A stretch of 64,000 nt of DNA from Cristatella mucedo. Its lineage: Eukaryota > Bryozoa > Phylactolaemata > Cristatellidae. A program made the position numbers and the translations under genes. The notes beneath the pieces were generated by a model. That model was not told where the DNA came from, did not search any database, and saw only the letters and a list, made by a program, of their open reading frames with translations. Each line of letters begins with the position of its first letter. Position 1 is the stretch's first letter. Positions 45,331 to 55,500 of the stretch are shown here, piece by piece. The DNA lies in contig WPIO01000006.1 in NCBI GenBank assembly GCA_009760855.2, forward strand, positions 11,047,001 through 11,111,000, read 5' to 3'.

Positions 45331-45815
45331 TTGAGCATATGCCGCAGCTGGGAATAATAGAGCCGTCGGAGAGCGAGTACGCCCGTCCTCTCCATCTCGT
45401 GCCCAAAAAAGACGCCGACTGGCGCCCTTGCGGTGACTACCGTGCTTTGAATCGAACCACCAAGCACGACTGTTATCCTAAAACGCCGCTAAACGATTTC
45501 GCATCTGCTCTACGCCGCGAGGCGGTGTTCTCTACAATCGATCTCGTGCGAGCATATTGTCAAATACCCATTCGACAAAATCCTGACGACGTATCTAAAA
45601 CTGCCGTAATAACGTCGTTCGGGCTGTTTCAATTCAAAGTCGTGAGTTTCGGCCTCAGGAGCGCTGCCCAAACCTTTCAGCGTTGCATCGACAAAGTAGC
45701 GACCCGGGGACTTGATTTCTGTTCTCCGCTCCTGAACGATCTTTTAATGTTTCTGCCAGCAAAGCCGAGCATGCCACGCACTTGGAAGCAATTTTCGTCT
45801 CCTCGTGGAACGTAG
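45330..45815 (+). pseudogene. gypsy reverse transcriptase, active site lost
   Basis: The open frame from 45,339 (158 codons) reads LGIIEPSESEYARPLHLVPK, DWRPCGDYRALNRTTKHDCY, FSTIDLVRAYCQIPIRQNPD, TSFGLFQFKVVSFGLRSAAQ, TFQRCIDKV. The catalytic YIDD of the family is replaced by LLNDLL, so polymerase activity is not expected. The frame is disrupted after about 45,790. Confidence 0.85.
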
Positions 45816-46428
45816 GTTATTCATCAACCCATCTAAGTGTGTCTTCGGCGTTCCAACACTAGATTCCACGGACGTCACATATCCTCCGACCACAGGTATC
45901 AAAAGTTGGGTCGAATCTCTCTTTTCCTCGGCCCAATATTGCACGAAAACTATGCGGCTACCTTGGCGGATGATAACTTTTTACCGCAAATTCATCCCGA
46001 GCTGCTAGCTTGCTGGCCAAGCTTTACGAGCTCCTCCCGGCCGGCCCAAAAGCCGACGCCGACCTCACGTGGTCACGCGAGGTCACCACAGCCTTCGAGC
46101 GTAGCAAAGTAACGTTGACCGAGTCAATACTCTGCCATCCGGCGCACCAACTACCGTCGCGACCGACGCCTCCGACACCGATAACGGCGCCACTCTGCAA
46201 CAGCTAACGAACGGTGCGTGGTAATGGCTAGCCTTTTCTCTCTCGAACACTCTCACCCGCGGAATCTCGCCACTCGACTTTCGACCGAGAGGTTCTAGCT
46301 ATTTACTTTGCGATCCGACATTTCCGCTACTTAGTGGAAGGCCACACTTTATCGGTGCTAACCGATCGTCGCCCGATCGTATACGGCATCGTTTCATCCT
46401 CTGACCGCTTCACACCTCGACAGCAGTG
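45816..46428 (+). pseudogene. gypsy RT connection / RNase H, decayed
   Basis: Pieces in different frames: FINPSKCVFGVPTLDS, MITFYRKFIPSC, TTAFERSKVTLTESILCHPA. RNase H-like sequence follows to DRFTPRQQ at 46,428, where the LINE-B insert begins. Confidence 0.7.
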
Positions 46429-46908
46429 TACCTCCGTCAGTAACTCCACAAAGTCATAAAGACCATGTGGGTGTTACGCAGGAGAGTTTTGTATAGCGCA
46501 CTCACAGCCTAAGCGGCTTTCGGTACGCATTCGGTAGCCAACAGACTTTGTGCAACAAAGAGAAAGTGGGAAGCATAGCAGAGTTAGGAGAGCAGTTGAG
46601 GTAGTGAGTAGCATAGAAGTAGCAGTTCAGAACCGCTGAAAAAGATGTGCCATAGTCGGCAGTTGGAGAGTAGATGTCGTCGCGTAAGAATTGTGGAAGC
46701 GAGTTCCACAGTCTAGGACCTGCAGAGCTAAAGCTTCTGTCGCCAACTGTCTTTAAGCGGAGGAATGGGACAGCTAATTTATTGTCCACACAGGACCTGA
46801 GGGCGCGAACAGGCTGAAACTGATGCAGCAGTTCAGCTAGGTACGAAGGAGCCAAGCCGTGGCGGGCCTTGTGGGTCAGCGTAAGAACTTTGCTCTGTAT
46901 CCTTTGCT
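46429..46908 (-). mobile_element. LINE-B 3' portion nested in gypsy RNase H
   Basis: On minus a 147-codon frame reads RIQSKVLTLTHKARHGLAPS, YLAELLHQFQPVRALRSCVD, RSFSSAGPRLWNSLPQFLRD and ends with the LINE-B 3' region (plus strand TAACTCCACAAAGTCATAAA). Gypsy RNase H stops at 46,428 and resumes at about 46,909 with FAFISEFTTDIRYLKGTENG. The insert is therefore younger than the gypsy element. Confidence 0.85.
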
Positions 46909-48350
46909 CACACTTCGCTTTCATCTCTGAGTTTACTACTGACATCCGTTACTTGAAGGGCACTGAGAATGGTGTCACCGATGCACTGTCGAGAGCTAAT
47001 ACTGATTTCGATATGGACGACCGCCCTATCAATTACAGCGAGCTCGCCGCCACGAAGGAGTCTGAAATCTTTGCTTCACCAAATACTTCCCTCTACATTC
47101 AACCGGTCCCAATACCGATGTCTTCGGGAACCATATTATGCGACTGCTCTACTGGCCACGCTCGCCCATACGTGTCTGCCTCCTTCCGTCAACGAATCTT
47201 TGACAAACTGCACGGATCCACACCCCGGAATGATCGCATCGCGGCTCGTATGGCCTAATATGAATTCACACGTTCGCTCTTGGGCCCAAACCTGCATGCA
47301 TGTCAGCGCGCCATGGTAGCTCGGCACACTTCGATGCCAGTCGGGCAGTTTCCCACCTCATCATTTCTATTCAGCCATGTTCACGTTGACCTCATAGGAA
47401 TGCTATGCACCCCGACGGCACCACATATTTACTTACGGTTGTCGACCGTTTCACACGCTCGCCTGAAGCGGCTCTTCTGACCGACGCTTCCGCGTCCACC
47501 GTCGCTTAAGAATTTGTCGATGGTTGGATATCGCGCTATGGCGTCTCCGAGCGGCTTACTTCCGACCGTGGAGAATCCGAGTCGTTCCAGTACCTCGAAC
47601 TTACGAAGGCCACGTGAATACGGTATAATCGTACTACTGTTACTACCAGGCTGCTAACGGCATGGTAAAGCGCCTAGACCGGCAGCTCAAGGAAGCACTC
47701 GTGGTTATCGGCCCTCGAAATTCATGCGAAAGGCCCGGCCCCACGTGCTCCTCGGAATCCGAACTGCTGAATATCGCGACGTCGGCAACTCGTTGGCCGA
47801 GCTAGTGTAGGGGGAGATCCTATGCTTGCCCGGCGGTTTCTTCAGTGGCACCGGGGCACCGGCCGATAGCTCAGACGTCGTCACGACGTCACATCGTCAT
47901 TCGTCACATCGTCATTCGTCACATCGTCATTCGTCACGACGCTCATCGAGCACATGCACCGCCTCCATGCCGTACCGCCTCGAGATGCGGCTCGCTCATT
48001 TAACGTTCCCGACGACCTACAGGATTTCGTCTTGGTGCACCACGACGCGGTTCGTCGACCGCTTCAGCCACCCTATGACGGCCCATACGTTGTGCTCGAA
48101 CGGGCGGAATAATTTTTTCCGTCAAAGTCGCTGGCCGCTGAATGGATATTTCAACCGACCGGCTGAAACACGCGTACGTCGAGGACAGCCAAATCGAATA
48201 GGCGACAAGCACACCTACGGTATTGCAGGAATCTCAGTCGGCTGTGCCTCCTCCAAGGACACCACGTAAGCCTCGTCACTTCGCAGCTTTCGTCGTCGTC
48301 TTCACCTTCACAGCAATTACTTTCATCGGAGCCTCGAAACTCAGACCGGG
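46909..48350 (+). pseudogene. gypsy RNase H end, integrase and C-terminus
   Basis: FISEFTTDIRYLKGTENGVT and DALSRANTDF close RNase H. Integrase follows in shifted frames: a zinc-binding-like segment (RQRIFDKLHGSTPRNDRIAA), RHTSMPVGQFPTSSFLFSHV, HVDLIGMLCTPTAPHIYL, then WISRYGVSERLTSDRGESES and a HQAANGMVKRLDRQLKEAL-like stretch. At 47,884-47,940 a 15-bp unit (TCGTCATTCGTCACA) is repeated three times. Frameshifts and stops make it inactive. Confidence 0.8.
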
Positions 48351-48989
48351 CACATCGTACGCTTTCCCTACCGTTGATTATATCATTTCATGTCGTCACA
48401 TTGACTCACGACATGCTACTGAGAGGAGCATTTGTGGGCGTAGCATCGCCATAATGTCGCCCTCTCTAACCAGACCAGGATGTGTGTGCACGACGCCTCT
48501 GCTGTCGGGTCCTCCCGCTGATTGGGTGGAGGCATTGGTGAATGGCCATGCGATCACGCGATATTTTCCCACCGGGGCTCTTGTCCATCTCTCGCAGCCG
48601 TGAGCAAACATGTCGCACATCTCCAGCGCCCTTGCGTGTACTGCACGTGGAGAGAATAGCCTCAAGACCTCATTTCGTTCATTACATCTTGTGGGAAGGT
48701 TAGAGGCTTCGCTTGCCATCGGCAGGAGCTGCACGGCATAAGTGCTCGTGAACCGTCCGAGCACCGAGCTGAAGTCGACCCCTACAGGTTGACCTCGAGG
48801 GGGCGTATCATTATTTTGATAATTGAACGTTTTTTCGTAGTTTGAAGTGATATTCAGCGGGTCAGTTTAGGGCTGAGTAACTTATATTTACAAAGTTTGC
48901 CAAAACGATGTTTGGGTGCTGTTCTTTTTCAAAGAAAATAATTTTGTTTCGCTCGATGTACCTGTGTAAATAGGTTTTACAAAATAACT
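48351..48989. other. unassigned; possible remains of gypsy 3' end
   Basis: A purine run (CTCGAGGGGGCG) at 48,793 could be a polypurine tract, but no following LTR matches the 5' region. The minus-strand open frame at 48,396-48,764 has no recognised domain. Confidence 0.3.
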
Positions 48990-49776
48990 CCTATTTTCAG
49001 CTTCATAACATTGCTAAAATTCGGGCTTGTTTAGATAAAGATACCACGTCCAAGTTGGTCCATGCATTCGTGACATCCCGTCTCGACTTCTGCAACTCAC
49101 TGCTTACTGGCCTACCAGCATGTGCGATCAGGCGATTGCAGCTGGTGCAAAACTCTGCAGCTAGGCTTGTCTGTCGTGAGCTTCGCAGTTGCCACATTAC
49201 TCCACTTCTCGCCGACCTGCACTGGCTACCAGTCAAGCAACGGATTGACTTCAAGGTTTTGTCGCTCACTTTTAGGTCCCTTCATTCTATGGCGCCAGCC
49301 TATCTGTCAGATATACTACCCCATCAGGCCAAGCTTCGTACCACCCGCTTTTCGGAATCCAACTGTCTAGAAATACCTTATACAAACCTTAAATCCTCTG
49401 GAGACCGTGCATTTAGTTCGTATGCTCCCAAAGCCTGGAACTCCCTCCCGACCTGCGTCAGAACATCCCCTGACCTGACCACATTTAAAAGGAACCTAAA
49501 AACACACCTATTTAGGACAGCATTTAGTGGGTCCCTGTGATTCGTCCTTGATGTGCTTATGCGTGCTGACACTGTGCATGCTGCCACTAACCACATTTGC
49601 ATGCTGACCCTGTGCATGTCACCCCTAACCAAATTATTCATTTCGTCTGTTTTTCAAGCATAATTTTACTTACCATTCAATTGCATTTCACTTTACAGCA
49701 AATGTAAAGCGCCTAGAGAGAGATTAAGTTCTCTTAGGGCGCTTTATCAAGTGAATTATTATTATTATTATTATTA
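48990..49776 (+). mobile_element. LINE-A 3' copy, 5'-truncated, well preserved
   Basis: It starts TCAGCTTCATAACATTGCTA and is very similar to the reverse complement of 41,853-42,640. The C-terminal frame (49,055-49,540, 161 codons) is intact to its stop: [59 protein letters not shown], ending in LFRTAFSGSL. Then come the whole 3' region and (ATT)n. Comparison of the two C-termini by eye suggests more than 90 percent identity. Confidence 0.9.
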
Positions 49777-49929
49777 ACTTTATTTACCATGTCCCGGTCA
49801 TCTGTCAACCACCAAAATTTGGAATTGCATTTATAAATAGTTTGTACTTTAATAGGCAAATTTTTAATTTTCCACCAATTTTTTTCTCCATTCTCAGACA
49901 TTTTCCCCATGGCTCGCCTAATGACACAA

Positions 49930-50690
49930 ATGCTGTGGAGTCTTCACTGCGATAGGACCTAAACAATTACAGTGCAGTGCCTGCAATGTCCAGGCGAGAT
50001 GTGAGACGCTGAAAGACTTGGTGATCGCTGATATCAAACAATACCGAAAGATCAAGCAAAACAACCAGAGAGACTCTATCTAGGTCTGCACATAAGATTT
50101 AAGCTGGCCTGTCAGTACTCGTTGAGGCTTTGATGTGGACGGCAGTAGGGAGCCTGGATGGACGTTGCTCAAGTTCTTCTGGTCAAATGTTGCCTTTTTA
50201 ATGAGTGGCCAAACAACAGCCTTTTCGAAAGGTTCAGGGAAAAGATCCGAGGCTAAGAACATATTCATTATGTTAGTTACACATGGCAGCAGAGAATCGA
50301 TACACCGAAGGAGAACATTACGTATGGGATCTAGAGGGCTACTAGTCTTCTTTGACTGGGAGATTAACTTTGAAATGAAGTTACTAGTGACAGGATTGAA
50401 TATGAGCATTGAGGTGCTTCAAGGACTTGAAGGAATGATTTCAGTGGGGGGGTCTTACCTTGGGGATGGACTCTCTTATCTACCTTGCTCACAAAGAAGC
50501 TAGAAAAGCGATCAGCTCGATCGCCACACAAAGATAAGATGCCAACCTGGGAGCGGCTAAGGAAATGGTTGATGGTCGACATAATCATGTTTGGAATGTG
50601 CATCTGCAGTTCGACAATGTTTTTATAGAAGCTGGAGCCGGCCTTTACTATAATAGATTGGTGTAATATAGAGTAGTCACGTATGCAAAT
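49930..50690 (-). mobile_element. LINE-A internal reverse transcriptase fragment
   Basis: On minus: MSTINHFLSRSQ, RADRFSSFFVSKVDK, SKKTSSPLDPIRNVLLRCID, SLLPCVTNIMNMFLASDLFP, EKAVVWPLIKKATFDQKNLS. It continues in broken frames into the motif A region at the left. The 3' end is absent. Confidence 0.85.
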
Positions 50691-51000
50691 TGCATGTATT
50701 TATAAAGTATGAAGTCCACGGATCAATGGAATTTTGGCTACGTACAAACGGCACTGGTAATTGAGCATGAGGCTGGACAGAATGATATTAGCTGGATGCA
50801 TGTGTATTGCTTGAAGCACTGTAAACAGGCGGGTGGGTTGTTTTAAAACTTATATCTTCTTATGTCCACGAACATGCTCTATTTAGAAAAAGGATGCACT
50901 AGTTTACTGCTGAATTCAGTGCTGCTGGCTTGCTCCTAAACCCCTAAATGCCTATGACTACACACTCTCTGCAATTGAAAGAACAGAGGCATATACTAAT

Positions 51001-51203
51001 AACAATTATTATTATATTATATAGTGGCTCCAGAGAACTCAATCTCTTTCTAGGCACTTGATATTTGTTGCAAAGGTAGCACGATCGAATGGTAAGTGGT
51101 AGCATGCTAAATGACAACAAGCATAACATGGTTAGGGGTGACAAGCACAGAGTCAGCATGTAAATATGGTTAGTGGCAGCATGCACAGTGTCAGCACGTA
51201 CAT
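51001..51203 (-). mobile_element. LINE-A 3' fragment
   Basis: Reversed tail (TAACAATTATTATTATATTA), CCAGAGAACTCAATCTCTTT, CTAGGCACTTGATATTTGTT, AACATGGTTAGGGGTGACAA, GGCAGCATGCACAGTGTCAG. Confidence 0.85.
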
Positions 51204-51314
51204 AGCACACTGGCTAATTTTTCTTGGGCAATATTGGATTAGTCAACATGATCTGCTCCCTTTACCGCTGAGAATCATCAGCTCGTGGAAAATGTGGACT
51301 TATACAATCAACTA

Positions 51315-51327
51315 TGTGTGTGTGTGC

Positions 51328-51367
<40 letters not shown>
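51315..51367. repeat. (GT)n microsatellite
   Basis: A TG run with two GCG interruptions, downstream of the sixth exon of the ARB2A-like gene. Confidence 0.9.
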
Positions 51368-51369
<2 letters not shown>

Positions 51370-51750
51370 ATGAGTCAAAATTAACTCTGTTTAACTCTAT
51401 GCTTTGGGAAGGTCATGTATGCTTCCCTATTCAATGACTTGATCCTAAGATAAAAAAAAATAATGGCAGGTGCAGTCTGGCAGGTGCAGTCAAGTCTCAC
51501 AGCAATGCCATGCTTATCCTCTAGTCATCAGCAGGAGGCTGAGACGAGCAGCAGAATTCCGACTAGACGGATCGTCCTTGCTGCTTCAGCCTCGGTCAAC
51601 TCTGAATGACCAAAGTCAAGAACCCACTGCCTGGACTAACATGCAGAATTGCGAAGAGCATGTTGCTACAGCTGCTATGGTGTCCGAGCTATGACAAATG
51701 ATGGACAGCAACAGCTACTGCCTAATAGAAAACTGCGTGAGTGCGCTTAC

Positions 51751-51969
51751 CTCGCCAAGGTACTGCCTGTCAGCAGGGCTACCCGAGCAGGATGAGTCGG
51801 TTAGGGCTATCGCAGCAACCCTTTCCTTGAAGTCTCTATTGTAGCTACGAAGCAATTCGGACGTCACACGGCCACCGTAGCTGTGTGCGACGATTCCGAT
51901 CAGCTTGGCTGGGCTGCGGCTGACGACCGCTTCCCATACAGCGCAGCCGTGCTCCTCTGAATCGCAACC
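51751..51969 (-). CDS. ARB2A: ARB2A-like exon 6: nucleophile loop
   Basis: Acceptor CAATGTTCTGCAG/GGT, donor GGCGAG/GTAAGC, 219 bp, phase 0. It encodes [32 protein letters not shown] and [13 protein letters not shown]. The Ser in HSYGG is the expected nucleophile-elbow position. After TDS the family usually has a His (TDSVH in human, from memory); here the residues are SCSG. The exon is open past the donor to 51,715, but the GTAAGC and family alignment favour splicing. Confidence 0.9.
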
Positions 51970-52480
51970 CTGCAGAACATTGCAAGAAAAGGATGCCAAT
52001 AAACTACAAATGCAACCTCGGCTCTACGACCTTCAAACTCGAGGTTTTCGTTATCCTATTGGCCACTGCAGAATTCATACAAAGGCGGCAGAGAAGAGCA
52101 AAGAATGGGCTGCAAAGTGGCCAATACAAAAAGTTCGCTAGAGGCAGTCTTAATCTGCACGTGTAATCTGGATAAGTTAGTTATGGTGACAAAGAATCGG
52201 CCATGACCAAAATGGAATGGCACAAAAAATATTAACAAAGCACACTCTTTAATTTTCTTACAGCTAAAAACTAATTGAGCAAAGTTGAAATGAAGCACGA
52301 AGCTGTTGAAGACTTGCGATACAATTCTCAACTTGAAGCACAGTTGCAAAACCTGAAGCCCTTGACAGCAATGCACACAGCCTTAGTCTCATCAAAATCC
52401 AATTCTTTATCGGAGAGCAAGAGAAAGAGAGAGAGAGAGAGAGAGAGTGTGTGTGTGAGTGAGTGAGTGAGTGAGTGAGT

Positions 52481-52532
<52 letters not shown>

Positions 52533-55500
52533 TCGGCATCAAATCCAGTTGTGTACTGGTCTGTGATCAGTACATTGTATTACAATGAGCCACTTACATC
52601 TAGGTCGGGAACTTTCTAGTCACCCCGCCTCCAAAAAAGGGTACCCAAAGCAGATTCTTAGCTAAGACCAAAACCCCGACTGAGCATGCATACAAATTCC
52701 TCCACTAGAAGCTCCACAGAAGCAGCTGAAAAACTTTCTTCTTCGACCTAATTGGTTCTTTTTTGAAGACTATGCTGCACACGAATAGGCTGAAGTACTT
52801 TTGCACCACATTCAAGACAAGAAGGAACAAAGGACACCAAGCACTTTTTAAATTGTAGGAAGTCATGTCCACGAGCTTGTTCACCATGTACAATGTGTAA
52901 TATTTGCTCCACATTTACTTTTTGTGCTCAGGTAGTGCAATGATGCTCTCATTACATGAATTTCGGATGGCACCCGAATTTCAATGGACGAGTGGGCGGC
53001 AAGTGGCATGGGGAACTGCTTACCAACCCTGCCTCAAATTACGGTAAACTAGAAGGGGCATAGTAATAGCAATATAATAATAACAATAACAATAAATTTG
53101 TACAGCACCACCAGAGAACTGAATGTCTCTCTCTAGGCACTTTACAGATGCTGCATATAAAGCATTACTAAATGTTTGGTGGTAGCATGCGCAGGCAGCA
53201 GGGCCTCGAGCCACAGACTCTACGATGATTAGCCGGCCCACGCAAGGCACAAAGACTTTACTTGTTTTTGGCTATGCCAATTCGAGCTGAGACTTCTAGT
53301 CGGACCACAAAATTAATGACATATCCCTCTAGTCGAATGCTTTCGTTAAACAGCACACGCACATACATCTTGATCTCGGGCTTCTGGAAGTGATGCAAGT
53401 ATTACTCCACCGAACTGCTCTGTTTGCTACTTTTGAACTTCAAAATATTGTGATTCACTTGGCAAATTCGAGAAGCTATTACTACTAACAGCTCACTAGC
53501 TATTGTGAACAATGTTAATTCGAAGGTCAATTGCACTTGAGCGTACCTAAATGTAATTTATACCTGTACCTACCTACAATGTACCTACCCACATCAGTGA
53601 CTCAGCACAAAGCCTATTAGTAGCATGATCAGAAAAGATCGGCAGGTGAGTAACTGAGCACTTCGGACCAAAATCTTAGCCCTCACTCTATGCCTGTGGG
53701 CATTCACATGGAACCTAGTGAATATAGAAGTTTCGTGTGAATGTTTTTTGGTCAAAAACCCACCATTTGCGACTATTTTGGTCCATCGCCATTCGTGACC
53801 ACTATGATTCTATGCGAGACCTGTACTTACTTGAGGTGTTCATGCCGTGCCATATGCATGGTAACAACGAATGGGCATAGCAGCAGCCGCTGAATAGCAG
53901 CCGCACATAGCAGCAGTGGCTGGAGGCTTAGTGGCTAATATGGCAAGTGGCAGAAACTGACCGAGGTAGTAGTACAAAAAACATTTATAAAATAAACAAG
54001 CCAATTAGTGCATGTAACCTGCATACTAGTGTAGCACATGAGCAAGAGGATTCAGCTCAACAAAATCACGGGGAATCACGTCAAAGCCTACCTTAATCCA
54101 TCCTTCGCTTTCAGAGAAATCACGTCTCTGATTAGTATTCATCACGACTACAGACCAGCCGTTAGCTTTGGCTCGCTGTATGTATGGAAGCTGGCTGCCA
54201 CTATCAAGGGAGTGGTTAATAATTAATCTGAAAAAAATACGATTCAAAAGATTTTAGCATGCTGGAAACATGAATCGTTCCAAAAACTAGCAGACCAAAA
54301 GAAGCTGCCTTAACTACTGCCACATCACCGACCGGTGACACAAAACCAGAGTCTGTCGAACAATTGGCAAAGAGACAATTTTTGCAGTTAACTAGAGTTA
54401 GAAAACCATAGGAGGTCCGATAAAAGTAATCAATCGGTACCGTTTGATTGGAGCTAGAACAGCCGAGCTTTCTCGAGATCCTCCTACCTAATAAGACGTA
54501 CATAGTCATATATTCGCATGAACTCATTCTAGCCGATTCGCGTTTTGGGTGATGACACATTGCATCGACCAGTTAACCGACGGTGGCATTGTCCTGCAGA
54601 GAGAAGTTCGTCACAAGCTATACAACTTCGCCACATCAAAATCCGATGCAGTGTTGCTCACCTCCGTGACCACTGACCAGCTCTGACAAATCCAGCACCA
54701 TGAATCAACACTAGAAGCCCGGTTCTATTTTCCATTACATCGCATGACGCGAAATAGAAACCTCGATGAAGACCCCGAGGTGCCTGAAAGAATATGGCAT
54801 TGTCGATGCAACCCTACCGACAATGCCTTGCATTCACGTCAGCACAGTAAAGCAGGCAAAATTGCAAGCGAAATACACACGCTAGATAAATGCACGTTCA
54901 TTTTTTGTGCATAGCTTCTATAGTCAGAAAGTAATCCTAAATTCGAAATCCATTTCTTTCAGATGGCACATCCAAGGGCTCTCACGTGCACACCACCATA
55001 TATGTTACAGTGCTTACGACTTTCTAGCTCTCCTCCTACAATATATCGAAAGATCTCTTACGACCTAAATCCCTAGTTCTTACCTCAGAACCACACGAAT
55101 GCAAACACCAATTTATGAATAATGCAGTCTCGAGGCATTCTTGCCAATAACAAAAACCTGGGGATTTTCCGATGAGGAAACCTTAAGACTTTCACGATCG
55201 AATTGAATTCTACTGACAGCCATATCGATACATAGCTCCGGTCAAAAGGTCGTGCAGCTAAGCAGAACTAGCACAAAAATGTGTAATTTCGATAAAGCTT
55301 AACTCTTTGGCCTTGAGGCAAAATAAAGCAAACAATCTCACAAGCTGGATTGCCAAGAGCACTACCGGTCGAGTGTCCACTAATTCTATCAAACCGTTTT
55401 TTTCAACGAGCACTGCTTTTCATATCCTACTATAAAGTTTCACTCAAGGAAAGCAATTAATGTACCGAGCACTCTATTACTTAAAACTCAATGGTTCTAT

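Larger units (their letters stand above)
41403..48350 (+). mobile_element. Ty3/gypsy retrotransposon, CsRn1-like clade, decayed and twice interrupted
   Basis: Order on plus: a primer-site-like ATTGGTGACCC at 41,404, gag, protease remnant, reverse transcriptase, RNase H, integrase and chromatin-side C-terminus. TTGGTGACCC is the tRNA-Trp primer-site motif I associate with CsRn1-type elements. A LINE-A (41,850-44,262) interrupts gag, and a LINE-B (about 46,429-46,908) interrupts RNase H. Many stops and frameshifts are present. I could not define the two LTRs. Confidence 0.85.

Noticed and set aside
47884-47940. CRISPR-like short repeats
   Set aside because: Only three 15-bp units without spacers, inside a retroelement coding region of a eukaryote.
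48396-48764. 122-codon minus-strand frame at the gypsy 3' end
   Set aside because: No domain recognised; it probably lies in degraded gypsy 3' sequence.
55085-55235. Minus-strand stretch reading [13 protein letters not shown] followed by a GTAAGAAC donor
   Set aside because: It superficially resembles the family block before LIHG, but the frame hits a stop, its phases do not fit, and the exon at 54,783-54,662 already supplies this block in phase with exon 3.
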